Positions 8,223-16,997 are shown, counted from the first letter of the stretch. The stretch: 20,301 nt of DNA from Chitinophagaceae bacterium UBA2791 (GCA_002352105.1 DEHV01000082.1:88631-108931), one strand, 5' to 3'. Numbers and translations are program-made. The notes: generated by a model from the letters alone, not told the origin.

Positions 8223-10640
8223 ATGACGACAAATATTTTTTCATTTTTAGGCTGGCCGGGCATCAGCATTTCACTGTTATTGTTAACCGCATGCGGACCG
8301 TCTTCGCAACGCGGCCAATCCGCTCAGGACAAACAACAATGGGTCAAGCTGGGGCCCGGCGGAGGCGGCTCTACTTTCATCCCTACTTTTTCGTACGCAT
8401 CTCCTGATCATTTTCTTATCCGCTGCGATATGACAGGTTCCTATCTTACGAAAGATGGAGGCGCGACCTATAGCCAGGTTAATTTTGCCAATGGCGCTTC
8501 TGCATACGCTTACGATCCAAAGGATCCAAACACTCTCTATATCGGATCGACCTTCCTGAACCGCTCTTCCGACGGGGGCGCTACCTGGGAACGGATATTT
8601 CCCCTGGAAAAAGATGTGGTCAAAGAAAAATTTTATGGCGACCATGCCAACTATAGCATTGAAACAACCGATAGCGCTTTAACCGCCGGAGAACATAGCA
8701 TTGGAAGCATACGCGTGGACCCTGTCAGGCCGGGATGGGTATATCTTAGCATGGGTTCTTCTTTTTTTTATAGCGGCGACAACGGCAAAAGCTGGCAGCG
8801 GCAAAAGCTGGACCAGCAGATCCATCACCTTTACACAAATAACTCCAGCGCAAAGGACGAAGTCTACATCTTCGCTGAGAACGCTATGTATGTTTTTAAT
8901 AAATCCTCGGCTGAGTGTGTCCGTAAGGATCTTCCGGGAGCCATGTCGCCCGCCTTTTCCTTTACCGCCGGAACATTGGCGGGCAGTGATGATATGGTCT
9001 TTTACGCCCTGCATCACGATGCCAATCAGCCCATTCGCGGCGAATTCGGTTTCAGCGAAGTATGGATCTCAACCGATAAAGGCATTAGTTGGGCGCGCTC
9101 CATGGACCCTGTCGTTACCAATCAGCAGGGCGGCATAAATCCCAGTTACTCCATGATCTCCTGCGCGGAAGCAGATGCCGGGCAAGCTTATGTAGTGGCC
9201 AATCGGTACGAAGAGAAAAAAGCCGATAGCGGCTTTCTGTATTGGTATGGCGCGTTAAAGACAGGCGATGCGGGTAAAAGCTGGAACTGGGTATGGAAAG
9301 GAGGCGGAGGCGCGGGAAAATATGGCGTTAAAGACGGCGCCGACGCCGCTAACCTCAAAGATGCCTGGACGCAAAAGGCTTTTGGAGGCGAATACATACG
9401 CCTGCTGGATGCCGGGGTAAATCCCGCTGACGGCAATATCGCCATTGTTACCGACTGGTACCGCGCTATGAAAACAACAGACGGAGGCCAGACCTGGAAC
9501 CAGATATACAGCATTGAACAACCCGATGGAACATTTTCCAGCAATGGCATGGATGTTACCACGGCTTATGGAGTGCACTTTGATCCTTTCGACAGCGCCC
9601 ATATTGCGATCAGTTATACCGATATAGGGTATTTCCATTCTTATAATGGCGGTAAAAGCTGGACGCGTTCAGTAACCGGCGTTCCGACCGAATGGGTAAA
9701 TACCTGTTACTGGATGGTATTCGATCCCGCCGTAAAAGGAAAGGTATGGTCGGTATGGGGTAGCATGCATGATTTTCCAAGAGGAAAGATGACGCGTAAC
9801 CCCCGGTGGAAAGAAAATGGCAAAGGAGGAATATGTATATCGGAAGATGGCGGAAAAACCTGGGCGCCCGTACTGGAAGGCATGGGATTAAATTCCCTGG
9901 CCACTTCCATTGTACTGGATCCTCAATCCGCGCCCGGGGCCAGAACCCTGTATGCAAGCGTATACAACAAGGGAGTATTTAAATCGACCGACGATGGGAA
10001 AACATGGACATTAAAAAACAACGGGATAGAAGCCAACACCTGCGCCTTTGAAATAACGCTCGCTAAAAATGGAACGCTATTCCTTACCGTTAGCCCGACC
10101 CCTATGCATAAGGACGGTAAAAGAGGAATGGAATATTATTCGGGCGCGGTCTATAAATCTACAGATGGGGCTGAAAGCTGGACAAAACTGCAGGTGTACG
10201 ATGGACCTATCTTTCCCAACAGCATAGAGATAGATCCGGAAAACCCCGAAAGGGTTTACCTGGCCTGCTGGGCCGGCATATCCCTTTCTGACCTGGTAGG
10301 GGGAGATGTAACGAGAGCTGCAGGGAAAAATCCAACGATTGATATGAAAGGAGGCATCTTCCTTTCAGAAGACGGCGGCGCTACCTGGAAATCCATATTC
10401 GACGAAGATCAGTATGTGTATGATGTTACGGCAGATCCCCGCCATAAAGGCCGCTTGTATTGCAATACCTTTAATAAGGCGGCATATCGCAGCGACGACC
10501 ATGGGGCTACATGGAAAAAAATAAAGGGATATGATTTTCACTGGGGACAGCGCGTCAACATCGACCAGCATGACCCTGAAAAAATTTATCTTACTACGTT
10601 CGGCTCAAGCGTATGGCATGGCCTGCCCATCGTAGAATGA
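8223..10640 (+). CDS. GH74-like Asp-box beta-propeller lipoprotein, copy 1
   Basis: This surface-type lipoprotein of 805 residues has a hydrophobic leader ending in the lipobox LLTAC, with lipidated cysteine C24. The body carries about 12 Asp-box repeats (S-x-D-x-G-x-T/S-W), such as SSDGGATW (115-122), TTDGGQTW (418-425) and STDDGKTW, as in the tandem seven-bladed propellers of GH74 xyloglucanases and related sialidase/sortilin folds. Two Asp contexts resemble the GH74 catalytic pair: RCDMTGSY (D69) and YTDIGYFHS (D467), about 400 residues apart. The ATG is preferred over an in-frame TTG at 8187 because of the -7 box overlapping the latter, although the short n-region then lacks positive charge. 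Glycan hydrolysis at the cell surface is likely. Xyloglucan is the family's best known substrate but is not proven here. Confidence 0.82.
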   Translation: MTTNIFSFLGWPGISISLLLLTACGPSSQRGQSAQDKQQWVKLGPGGGGSTFIPTFSYASPDHFLIRCDMTGSYLTKDGGATYSQVNFANGASAYAYDPKDPNTLYIGSTFLNRSSDGGATWERIFPLEKDVVKEKFYGDHANYSIETTDSALTAGEHSIGSIRVDPVRPGWVYLSMGSSFFYSGDNGKSWQRQKLDQQIHHLYTNNSSAKDEVYIFAENAMYVFNKSSAECVRKDLPGAMSPAFSFTAGTLAGSDDMVFYALHHDANQPIRGEFGFSEVWISTDKGISWARSMDPVVTNQQGGINPSYSMISCAEADAGQAYVVANRYEEKKADSGFLYWYGALKTGDAGKSWNWVWKGGGGAGKYGVKDGADAANLKDAWTQKAFGGEYIRLLDAGVNPADGNIAIVTDWYRAMKTTDGGQTWNQIYSIEQPDGTFSSNGMDVTTAYGVHFDPFDSAHIAISYTDIGYFHSYNGGKSWTRSVTGVPTEWVNTCYWMVFDPAVKGKVWSVWGSMHDFPRGKMTRNPRWKENGKGGICISEDGGKTWAPVLEGMGLNSLATSIVLDPQSAPGARTLYASVYNKGVFKSTDDGKTWTLKNNGIEANTCAFEITLAKNGTLFLTVSPTPMHKDGKRGMEYYSGAVYKSTDGAESWTKLQVYDGPIFPNSIEIDPENPERVYLACWAGISLSDLVGGDVTRAAGKNPTIDMKGGIFLSEDGGATWKSIFDEDQYVYDVTADPRHKGRLYCNTFNKAAYRSDDHGATWKKIKGYDFHWGQRVNIDQHDPEKIYLTTFGSSVWHGLPIVE

Positions 10641-10652
10641 CCACTTTACAGG
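10623..10652 (+). repeat. 30-bp direct repeat, copy A (covers the 3' end of GH74-like copy 1)
   Basis: Copy A runs from CTGCCCATCGTAGAATGACC to TTTACAGG and encodes the last residues LPIVE plus stop, then 12 nt of spacer. It recurs 65 bp downstream with 28 of 30 bases identical. Confidence 0.9.
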
Positions 10653-10664
10653 CAATGCAAAGAC

Positions 10665-10678
10665 GGAAACGCGTTTGC
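10665..10678. promoter_or_regulatory. Candidate LacI-type palindrome O4 between the GH74-like genes (weaker)
   Basis: GGAAACGCGTTTGC contains the perfect palindrome AAACGCGTTT. Its centre is GC instead of CG, so the half-sites are spaced differently from O1-O3. It may be a secondary operator for the second GH74-like gene or a chance palindrome. Confidence 0.4.
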
Positions 10679-10687
10679 GCATTGGAT

Positions 10688-10717
10688 CTGCCCATCATAG
10701 AATAACCACTTTACAGG
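10688..10717 (+). repeat. 30-bp direct repeat, copy B (gene 3'-end footprint in spacer)
   Basis: Copy B begins CTGCCCATCATAGAATAACC and differs from copy A only by two G-to-A changes. Read in the same phase it spells LPIIE plus stop, so it looks like the tail of a lost paralogous gene end rather than random spacer. It lies 7 bp before the ATG of GH74-like copy 2. Confidence 0.9.
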
Positions 10718-10724
10718 AACGCAT

Positions 10725-13160
10725 ATGAAAAGACCGATTGCTATCGACGCCTTGCTAAAAAAAGGCAGGAACTTCAACATCTATCTTGCCGTCGCCCTCA
10801 TAAGCCTGGCGGCCGCATGCTCTTCCGGAACGACAAATTCCTCCGCGACCGGAAATACTCCAAACCCCAACGGAAGGCATGACGATTGGGGCATGACCGG
10901 CTATGGCGGCGGAGGCGCTATGTTTTACCCGGCTGTCAGTCCTTTTAACCCCGACTATGCCTTTGTGGCCTGCGATATGACCGGTTCATACGTTACCTAC
11001 AATGGCGGCGCCTCCTGGAGGATGTTTAACCTGCGCAACCCGGTTAATTATTTTGTATTCGATCCGATCGACTCCAATGTGGTATATGCCAATGGAGTTG
11101 GCTTATTTAAAAGCGCAGACCGCGGAGTTAGCTGGACCCTATTTTATCCCGATCCGTCGGAAGTCGGCGGGATTGTATCCCAGGGCGACCATGCGCATGA
11201 AGCGCTGGTTACGCGCGACAGTACCCAGCGCAGGGTGCAGGCATTCGCCATCGATCCCGATAATAACCAAAAATTGTATGCGGCCATTTCCATAGATAAC
11301 AACGCCGCCGCCTATGTTTCTGAAAATGGCGGTAAATCGTGGACAAAGGAAAAAGACCTGGCGGAAGGGGCTATGAATATTTATATCGATCCCTCCTCTC
11401 CGAAAGAGAACCGCGCCGTTTATTTTGCCGCAAAAAATTCCATAACGATAAAAAGCAATGGAAACTGGCAGGCCAACAAGGTCCCTGATGGCGTTAACCT
11501 GATCATTAAATACGGCGGAGGTTTTGATAAGGGAAAAAACAAGTTCATCATATATGGTATTTCGGGGAAATCTTATTTCGACCCTGAAGGAAAACAATCG
11601 GGTATTTTTTATACTGAGAATGGAGGAGCCGACTGGGAAAACAGGCAGGACGGATTGCTTGCTTTTAACCGCGAGGGCGCCGAATTACCTGAGTTCAGGA
11701 CCATCGCCACTTCAGAAAAAAATCCCGGGGTTGTCTATGTTTCTTACAATGATCTCAGCGGAAATGGCGACACTACCTATATCGGCGTAGCCAAAAGCGT
11801 TGATTACGGCAACACCTGGGAACTGGTTTGGAAAGACATCCTCGCCAAAGGAGGCAATAAACCGGCCGCTAATTTTACCAGCGGCTGGCTCAATATACGC
11901 TTCGGTCCAACCTGGGGAGAAAACCCCTTTTCCATCGGGGTTTCTGCAACCAATCCTGATGTTTGTTATGCGACGGATTTCGGCAGAACCGTAAAGACCG
12001 TCGACGGAGGCAAAACCTGGACGCAGGAATATACCAACAAAAAAGACGGGGGCGGATGGGTAACGCGGGGACTCGAAGTAACGACCGGCTATAATATTGT
12101 ATTCGACCCCTTTGACTCAACCCATGTATTTATCTGCAATACCGATATCGGCCTGATGGAAAGTACAGATGCCGGGCAGAGTTGGACAAGCGCCACGCTC
12201 AACAATGGCGTTCCACGCCGTTGGCAGAACAGTACCTACTGGCTCGAATTCGATCCCGAAGTAAGGGGTAAGGTCTGGGCGGTAATGAGCGGAACGCATG
12301 ATCTGCCGCGGCCAAAAATGTGGCGCAGAACCGGTATTACCAGGTTTACCGGCGGTATCCTGAGCTCGGAAGACGGCGGAAAAACATGGACCCCTCTTAG
12401 CGAGCATCTCGGCGAAGGAGCGTTTACCCATATCCTGATGGATCCATCCAGCCCCGACGCGGCAAGGACCCTGTACGCTTCCGCCTTTGGCAAAGGGGTG
12501 TATAAATCCACAGACGGCGGCAAGACCTGGACGCAAAAAAACAAAGGCATCGACGGCAAAGAACCTTTTGCCTGGAGGATCACCAGGAGGGATAGCGACG
12601 GCGCCTTGTTCCTGGTCGTTTATCGCAGGAGCGATGACGGCAGCATCGGCAATGCCCTCGACGGCGCGCTCTACCGGTCGGATGACGGAGCGGAAACCTG
12701 GAAAAAGCTGGATATGCCCGCTGAAACAAATGCCCCCATGAGCCTCGTCATCGATCCTAAGGACCCGAAACATATCCTGCTCGGCGCCTGGGGAAGAAGC
12801 GTAAAAGGGAAGTTTGCTCCCGATATCGGCGGCGGCATTTACCTGTCGAAAGATGAGGGACAAAGCTGGACGCCGGTACTGCAACACGACCAGCATATCC
12901 ATGACATTACTTACGATCCGCGCAACAACACCTATTATGCTTGCGGCTTTAATGGTTCTGCTTACCGCTCGGAAGATCTTGGCGCATCATGGAAACGGAT
13001 AAAGGGATATAATTTCAAATGGGGGAAAAGAGTAGAACCTGATCCCAGCGATCCTGAAAAAGTATATATTATCACTTTTGGCGGAGGGGTCTGGCATGGC
13101 CCGGCGCGGGGAGATGAGAAAGCGGCGGAAGATATTACGACTCCCCTCGCCCATCATTGA
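10725..13160 (+). CDS. GH74-like Asp-box beta-propeller lipoprotein, copy 2
   Basis: The 811-residue paralogue of the preceding gene has a charged n-region and the lipobox LAAAC, with lipid cysteine C32. About 12 Asp boxes are visible, for example SADRGVSW (130-137), SENGGKSW (199-206), TVDGGKTW (425-432), STDAGQSW (480-487) and STDGGKTW. The putative catalytic contexts are ACDMTGSY (D84) and NTDIGLMES (D474), matching the first copy. Both proteins share a GYGGGG/GPGGGG start of the first blade, a WHG end and an RIKGY/KIKGY blade close to the C-terminus. The copies are clearly diverged, so the duplication is old and the two may cleave different linkages. The start follows an 84-nt spacer containing the direct repeat copy B and a palindrome. 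It could be co-transcribed with copy 1. Confidence 0.84.
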   Translation: MKRPIAIDALLKKGRNFNIYLAVALISLAAACSSGTTNSSATGNTPNPNGRHDDWGMTGYGGGGAMFYPAVSPFNPDYAFVACDMTGSYVTYNGGASWRMFNLRNPVNYFVFDPIDSNVVYANGVGLFKSADRGVSWTLFYPDPSEVGGIVSQGDHAHEALVTRDSTQRRVQAFAIDPDNNQKLYAAISIDNNAAAYVSENGGKSWTKEKDLAEGAMNIYIDPSSPKENRAVYFAAKNSITIKSNGNWQANKVPDGVNLIIKYGGGFDKGKNKFIIYGISGKSYFDPEGKQSGIFYTENGGADWENRQDGLLAFNREGAELPEFRTIATSEKNPGVVYVSYNDLSGNGDTTYIGVAKSVDYGNTWELVWKDILAKGGNKPAANFTSGWLNIRFGPTWGENPFSIGVSATNPDVCYATDFGRTVKTVDGGKTWTQEYTNKKDGGGWVTRGLEVTTGYNIVFDPFDSTHVFICNTDIGLMESTDAGQSWTSATLNNGVPRRWQNSTYWLEFDPEVRGKVWAVMSGTHDLPRPKMWRRTGITRFTGGILSSEDGGKTWTPLSEHLGEGAFTHILMDPSSPDAARTLYASAFGKGVYKSTDGGKTWTQKNKGIDGKEPFAWRITRRDSDGALFLVVYRRSDDGSIGNALDGALYRSDDGAETWKKLDMPAETNAPMSLVIDPKDPKHILLGAWGRSVKGKFAPDIGGGIYLSKDEGQSWTPVLQHDQHIHDITYDPRNNTYYACGFNGSAYRSEDLGASWKRIKGYNFKWGKRVEPDPSDPEKVYIITFGGGVWHGPARGDEKAAEDITTPLAHH

Positions 13161-13284
13161 GGCCGGGCCGGTCTATTGTTCGTCCTTTGCCTAACATTGC
13201 CGGGCGGAATATCGAGGTCGCTGATCCATACCTGTCAATGCCGTTTATACCATATAGTTATTCACCACACGATCAACGTTATTT

Positions 13285-15366
13285 ATGACATTACTAAAAC
13301 GCAGCTTTTTCCTGTCCTTATTGCTGGCAAGCGCCTATGCATTCGGCGCAGACATTAAAGACTTTGAAAAAAACTTCAAACTGATGCCGCAGCCGCAGAA
13401 AATAGAACTACTTGCGGGGAAGGGTTTATCAGCGCTTTCACTCCAATCCGTTTATTTGCAGGGAACCGCTCAGAAGCCGGTATTACAGGGTTTGTTGGCG
13501 TCCCTACCCTATGCTTCCCGTTCAGGGACAGGGATACTGACGCTGCAGCTGTCCGATAACCCATCGCTTCCGGCGTCGAAGGAAGGATATGTAATGGAGA
13601 TCAAAAACGACCAGGTTTCGGTGAGCGCGCGCGAGCAGGCAGGCCTGTTTTATGCCTGCCAGACATTATTTCAGTTGCTGGAAGACGCGGGGGATCAGAA
13701 AATCGCTATTCCCGCAGTCAGGATCTCCGATTATCCCGATGTTGATTACCGGGCTGTTCATCTCGATCTCAAACACCATCTCGATGCGGGGCATTATTAT
13801 TACAATGTAATTGACCGGCTCGCCGCCATTAAAATAAATGCTATCATTGTTGAATTTGAAGACAAGCTGGGCTACCGGAAATCGCCGGTAGTAGGGGCCG
13901 ATCATGCCATCTCCATAGAAGAATTTGCCGCTATCAGCCGGTATGCAAAAGAAAGGAATATTGAGATCAGCCCGCTGGTCCAGGGATTGGGGCATGCTTC
14001 CTTTATCCTGAAACACGAACAATATAAAAACCTCCGCGATACGATATCATCCGACTGGTCCTTCGACCCGATGAACCCCGAAACCTATGAGGTCCAGTTT
14101 TCTTTGTATGAAGACGCGATAAAAGCGACGCCTTACGGAAGGTATTTACATGTCGGCGGAGACGAGGTAGGCAATCTCGGCATGTCTGAGCTGTCCAAAA
14201 AATCAGGACTTACCCATATGCAATTAAACATGCTGTGGTTAAACAAAGTATCTGAATTTGCGGTTAAACATAACCGTATCCCCATCTTCTGGGATGACAT
14301 GGTGTTTAAACTGGCAGACCTGTACCGGACCACCTGGAATCCCAGGATAAGCGCGCAGGAAGTGAAAGAGACCTGGGCAAAGAATGAACATCGGCTGGAG
14401 GAAAATATCGGGCTCTTCCCTAAGGAATGCCTGTACATGAGATGGAATTACGACTCTCCCGATATACCCGGCAACCATCGCGCATTAGACTGGTATAAAT
14501 CACATGGACTGAAAGTAATGGCCGCCACTGCCGCGCAAACCATGTGGCCCATGCTTCCCCGCGAACAATCCAATTTCAGGTCTATCAAGGAGTTTTCAAG
14601 GATCACCGCTGAAAAAAAGCTGGAAGGAATATTGTGTACGGCATGGGATGATTGTTCGCCTCATTTTGAAACCTATTTCCGCGGGTTTTATGATTTTGCC
14701 TTTTTCACCTGGAATTACTCCGACGCCAAGGCGGAAGATGTGCACGCTATTTTCCGGCACCGGTTCTATGCGCCCGCCCTCGGCGCGCCGTCTTTCGAAT
14801 TCCAGGACGAGCTGGAACAAGGGTTGGTATTCTGGGAGACTGCCCTGATCGCCAAGGGGCATAGGAATAACTATCCTGAAAAAATCGACCTGATCGAATT
14901 GCCGGACCCGCAGAAAAATGGCGCATGGAGCCGGCAAAACAAGTCCAGGATCGCGGGAGCCCAAAAAGAAATAGCCCGGTACCAGTCTATCAAAGACAAG
15001 TTGAACAAGTCTATAACGCTGGCGCGTCGTAATGAATACTCCCTGTTGTTAATGAACCAGATGAACGAATTGCAGATCTATCCCGCGAAGCTCCTGCTCC
15101 TGTTAGACAAATATGACAATGCCGGTTCGACGACGGCAAGATCCGCGGCAAAAAAAGAAATAGAAAACTATACGGCTGGCTTCAGCCAGATCAGGAAAAA
15201 TTATGAAGACGTATTCACAAAAACCAGGATACTCTCTAATCCTGAAGGATACCTGATGGATCAGAACTGGCATCATCACCTTGCCAATGGAACGAGGAAC
15301 AACGACTGGATGTATGTGTATGAGCTGGCGATGAATGCCCAAATAGGGCAATGGTTATCGAAGTAA
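13285..15366 (+). CDS. GH20 beta-N-acetylhexosaminidase, HexD-like
   Basis: This 693-residue exported protein has a signal peptide, MTLLKRSFFLSLLLASAYAF, likely cut near residue 22. An N-terminal GH20b-like alpha/beta domain (about 35-150) leads into a TIM barrel (about 152-480). The catalytic Asp-Glu pair is LHVGGDEVGNLG, D293-E294. The usual HWHLxDxQ block is replaced by NAIIVEFEDKLGY (185-197), and VQGLGHASFILKH (232-244) follows. As I recall, this is the layout of the hexosaminidase D branch (human HEXDC has IEYED and QTFGH-EFVLKH), reported to prefer beta-N-acetylgalactosaminides. In this family the substrate 2-acetamido group assists catalysis. A helical C-terminal region (about 520-693) is of unknown role. 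The gene lies 124 nt after GH74-like copy 2, with no obvious promoter in the gap. Confidence 0.86.
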   Translation: MTLLKRSFFLSLLLASAYAFGADIKDFEKNFKLMPQPQKIELLAGKGLSALSLQSVYLQGTAQKPVLQGLLASLPYASRSGTGILTLQLSDNPSLPASKEGYVMEIKNDQVSVSAREQAGLFYACQTLFQLLEDAGDQKIAIPAVRISDYPDVDYRAVHLDLKHHLDAGHYYYNVIDRLAAIKINAIIVEFEDKLGYRKSPVVGADHAISIEEFAAISRYAKERNIEISPLVQGLGHASFILKHEQYKNLRDTISSDWSFDPMNPETYEVQFSLYEDAIKATPYGRYLHVGGDEVGNLGMSELSKKSGLTHMQLNMLWLNKVSEFAVKHNRIPIFWDDMVFKLADLYRTTWNPRISAQEVKETWAKNEHRLEENIGLFPKECLYMRWNYDSPDIPGNHRALDWYKSHGLKVMAATAAQTMWPMLPREQSNFRSIKEFSRITAEKKLEGILCTAWDDCSPHFETYFRGFYDFAFFTWNYSDAKAEDVHAIFRHRFYAPALGAPSFEFQDELEQGLVFWETALIAKGHRNNYPEKIDLIELPDPQKNGAWSRQNKSRIAGAQKEIARYQSIKDKLNKSITLARRNEYSLLLMNQMNELQIYPAKLLLLLDKYDNAGSTTARSAAKKEIENYTAGFSQIRKNYEDVFTKTRILSNPEGYLMDQNWHHHLANGTRNNDWMYVYELAMNAQIGQWLSK

Positions 15367-15445
15367 TGATGTCTGAATAAGCATCGGCAGGCTAACAAAG
15401 CGGCCCTGTCAAATAAACCAAATAGTTCAGCGCGTTATTTCCTAC

Positions 15446-15464
15446 TAACAAGGTATCCTTGTTA
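15446..15464. terminator. Short perfect hairpin in convergent junction
   Basis: TAACAAGG (15446-15453) and CCTTGTTA (15457-15464) form a perfect 8-bp stem with a TAT loop. It precedes the stronger terminator by 6 nt and may stop transcripts from the right-hand genes or act with it. Confidence 0.5.
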
Positions 15465-15470
15465 AACAAC

Positions 15471-15510
15471 AAATCCCCAAACAACTATTAAGTCGTTTGG
15501 GGATTTTGTT
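15471..15510. terminator. Bidirectional intrinsic terminator between the GH20-like and GH109-like genes
   Basis: AAATCCCCAAAC (15471-15482) and GTTTGGGGATTT (15495-15506) pair perfectly over 12 bp around a 12-nt loop. On the + strand the stem runs into TGTTT. On the - strand its A/T ends and following T-rich bases also allow termination. The genes on either side converge here, so one structure can serve both. Confidence 0.85.
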
Positions 15511-15521
15511 TATAAGAAAGA

Positions 15522-16928
15522 TTATAAAACGACTTTTGTATTGCCGCCTTTCTCAAGCGTGATATCAACGGGCACGTTTGTTTTCCACGAGCCCCTGGTA
15601 AAGTCCGGCACATCTATGGAATTAGAACGGTTGGAAAGCGATTTCTGGCTCAATGGCGTAATAGCGCTCCAGAGAGCCGCATCATACACGTCGATATCCA
15701 GCGGTAATCCGTTGCGCAGGCAATCGATCATCCTCCAGTCCATTAAAAAGTCCATGCCGCCGTGGCCTCCGACCTGTTTAGCCAGCTCTCCTACTTTTTT
15801 TACGATTGCCGGTTGGTATTTTTGCTCCACTTCCTTGAATTCAGCTTCATTTAACCAGCGCTCATGACTTTGGGCGATACGCGCCGGAGCAGGATATTTC
15901 TGCGCTATCCCCTTGGTGCCGCTGAAAGTATGCAACCGCGAATAAGGCCTGGGCGAACTAACATCATGCTGTATCATGATGGTCTTCCCTTTAACGGTAC
16001 GGACCGTAGTGGTGTTCATATTACCGCGGAACGTCTTATTGACGTAAGGTTTATAAAAATCATCCTTTGCCGCCAGCTCTTTGGCTAAAGGCCCCATCAT
16101 AAAATCATTATTAGACATGGATACAAGGTAATCCATTCTATCTCCCCTATTTATATCCAGCAACTGTGCAATGGGACCAAGACCATGCGTGGGATACAGG
16201 TTGCCGTTATGGAAGTTTTCCTTCAGTCGCCACATATCATAATAGGAATCCTTCTTGAAATTGGCCTGTAAAAGATCATGAATATAAGCGCCCTCTCCAT
16301 GCATGATCTCTCCGAAATAACCCTGCCTGGCCATATTGAGGGTAAGCAGCTCAAAAAAATCGTAACAGCAGTTTTCGAGTATCATACAATGCCTGCGCGT
16401 CTTTTCGGAAGTCTCCACCAGTTGCCAGCATTCTTCCAGCGTTATGGCAACAGGCACTTCCGAAGCCGCATGTTTCTGATGCTCCATGGCGTAAACAGCC
16501 ATTGGCGTATGCAGATGCCAGGGGGTGGTAATATAGATCAGGTCAATATCCTTTCTTTCGCAGACCTTTTTCCAGTCGTTCTCCCCTGCCGTATACAGTT
16601 CTGGTTTCTGTGCGGTATTCTCGATTGATTTTTTTGCAGCAGCCGCTTTTTCCGGCCTCACATCGCAAAGCGCTTTGATCTCTAATCCCCCTATTTTACT
16701 CAGTCTTTTTACCGCGCCGGATCCGCGGTTGCCTAAACCGATAATAGCTACCCGCACCGTTTCCAGTTTGGGAGCGGCATACCCCGACATATTGAACCTG
16801 GCTGAGCCGGGCGAATAAGCCATATGGTTGTTTCTTGAAGAAACGTTGGCAGAAGAAGTCAAACCAGTCAACAATCCTGTTCCTGCCAGACCGGTCAGTC
16901 TTAAAAAATCCCTTCGATTATTTTTCAT
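15522..16928 (-). CDS. Gfo/Idh/MocA family protein, GH109-like (alpha-N-acetylgalactosaminidase type), Tat-exported
   Basis: This 468-residue protein starts MKNNRRDFLRLTG, a twin-arginine signal, so it is probably folded with cofactor and exported by Tat. The Rossmann fold shows IIGLGNRGSGA (62-72) for NAD binding, then TTPWHLHTP and ASEVPVA. The GH109-like blocks are ENCCYDFFELLTLNM (185-199), HGEGAYIHDL (210-219), YPTHGLGPIAQLLD with H248, and GGMDFLMDWRMIDCL near the C-terminus. GH109 enzymes use tightly bound NAD+ to cleave alpha-GalNAc by an oxidation-elimination route. Other related oxidoreductases differ in substrate, so the exact sugar is uncertain. The ATG at 16928 is chosen because a longer GTG frame from 17012 would bury the Tat signal. 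The gene is downstream of the esterase-like gene on the same strand with a 112-nt gap that holds a LacI-type palindrome. Confidence 0.85.
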   Translation of the reverse strand: MKNNRRDFLRLTGLAGTGLLTGLTSSANVSSRNNHMAYSPGSARFNMSGYAAPKLETVRVAIIGLGNRGSGAVKRLSKIGGLEIKALCDVRPEKAAAAKKSIENTAQKPELYTAGENDWKKVCERKDIDLIYITTPWHLHTPMAVYAMEHQKHAASEVPVAITLEECWQLVETSEKTRRHCMILENCCYDFFELLTLNMARQGYFGEIMHGEGAYIHDLLQANFKKDSYYDMWRLKENFHNGNLYPTHGLGPIAQLLDINRGDRMDYLVSMSNNDFMMGPLAKELAAKDDFYKPYVNKTFRGNMNTTTVRTVKGKTIMIQHDVSSPRPYSRLHTFSGTKGIAQKYPAPARIAQSHERWLNEAEFKEVEQKYQPAIVKKVGELAKQVGGHGGMDFLMDWRMIDCLRNGLPLDIDVYDAALWSAITPLSQKSLSNRSNSIDVPDFTRGSWKTNVPVDITLEKGGNTKVVL

Positions 16929-16997
16929 TTTATCAGTGGTTTTTGTTTTAAAATTATGTCTGTAATCTACAAATGAAAACCCATAAAACCGTGGATT

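Noticed and set aside
12117..12902. 261-codon open frame on the - strand
   Set aside because: It is antisense to the Asp-box repeats of GH74-like copy 2; the repeated GGC/GAC-rich codons create long shadow frames.
13161..13284. Possible promoter or small gene before the GH20-like gene
   Set aside because: Only a misplaced seven-of-eight -7 match (TAACATTG) and a GC-rich GGCCGGGCCGG were found, without proper -33 spacing. The short frame there runs into the GH20-like gene out of phase.
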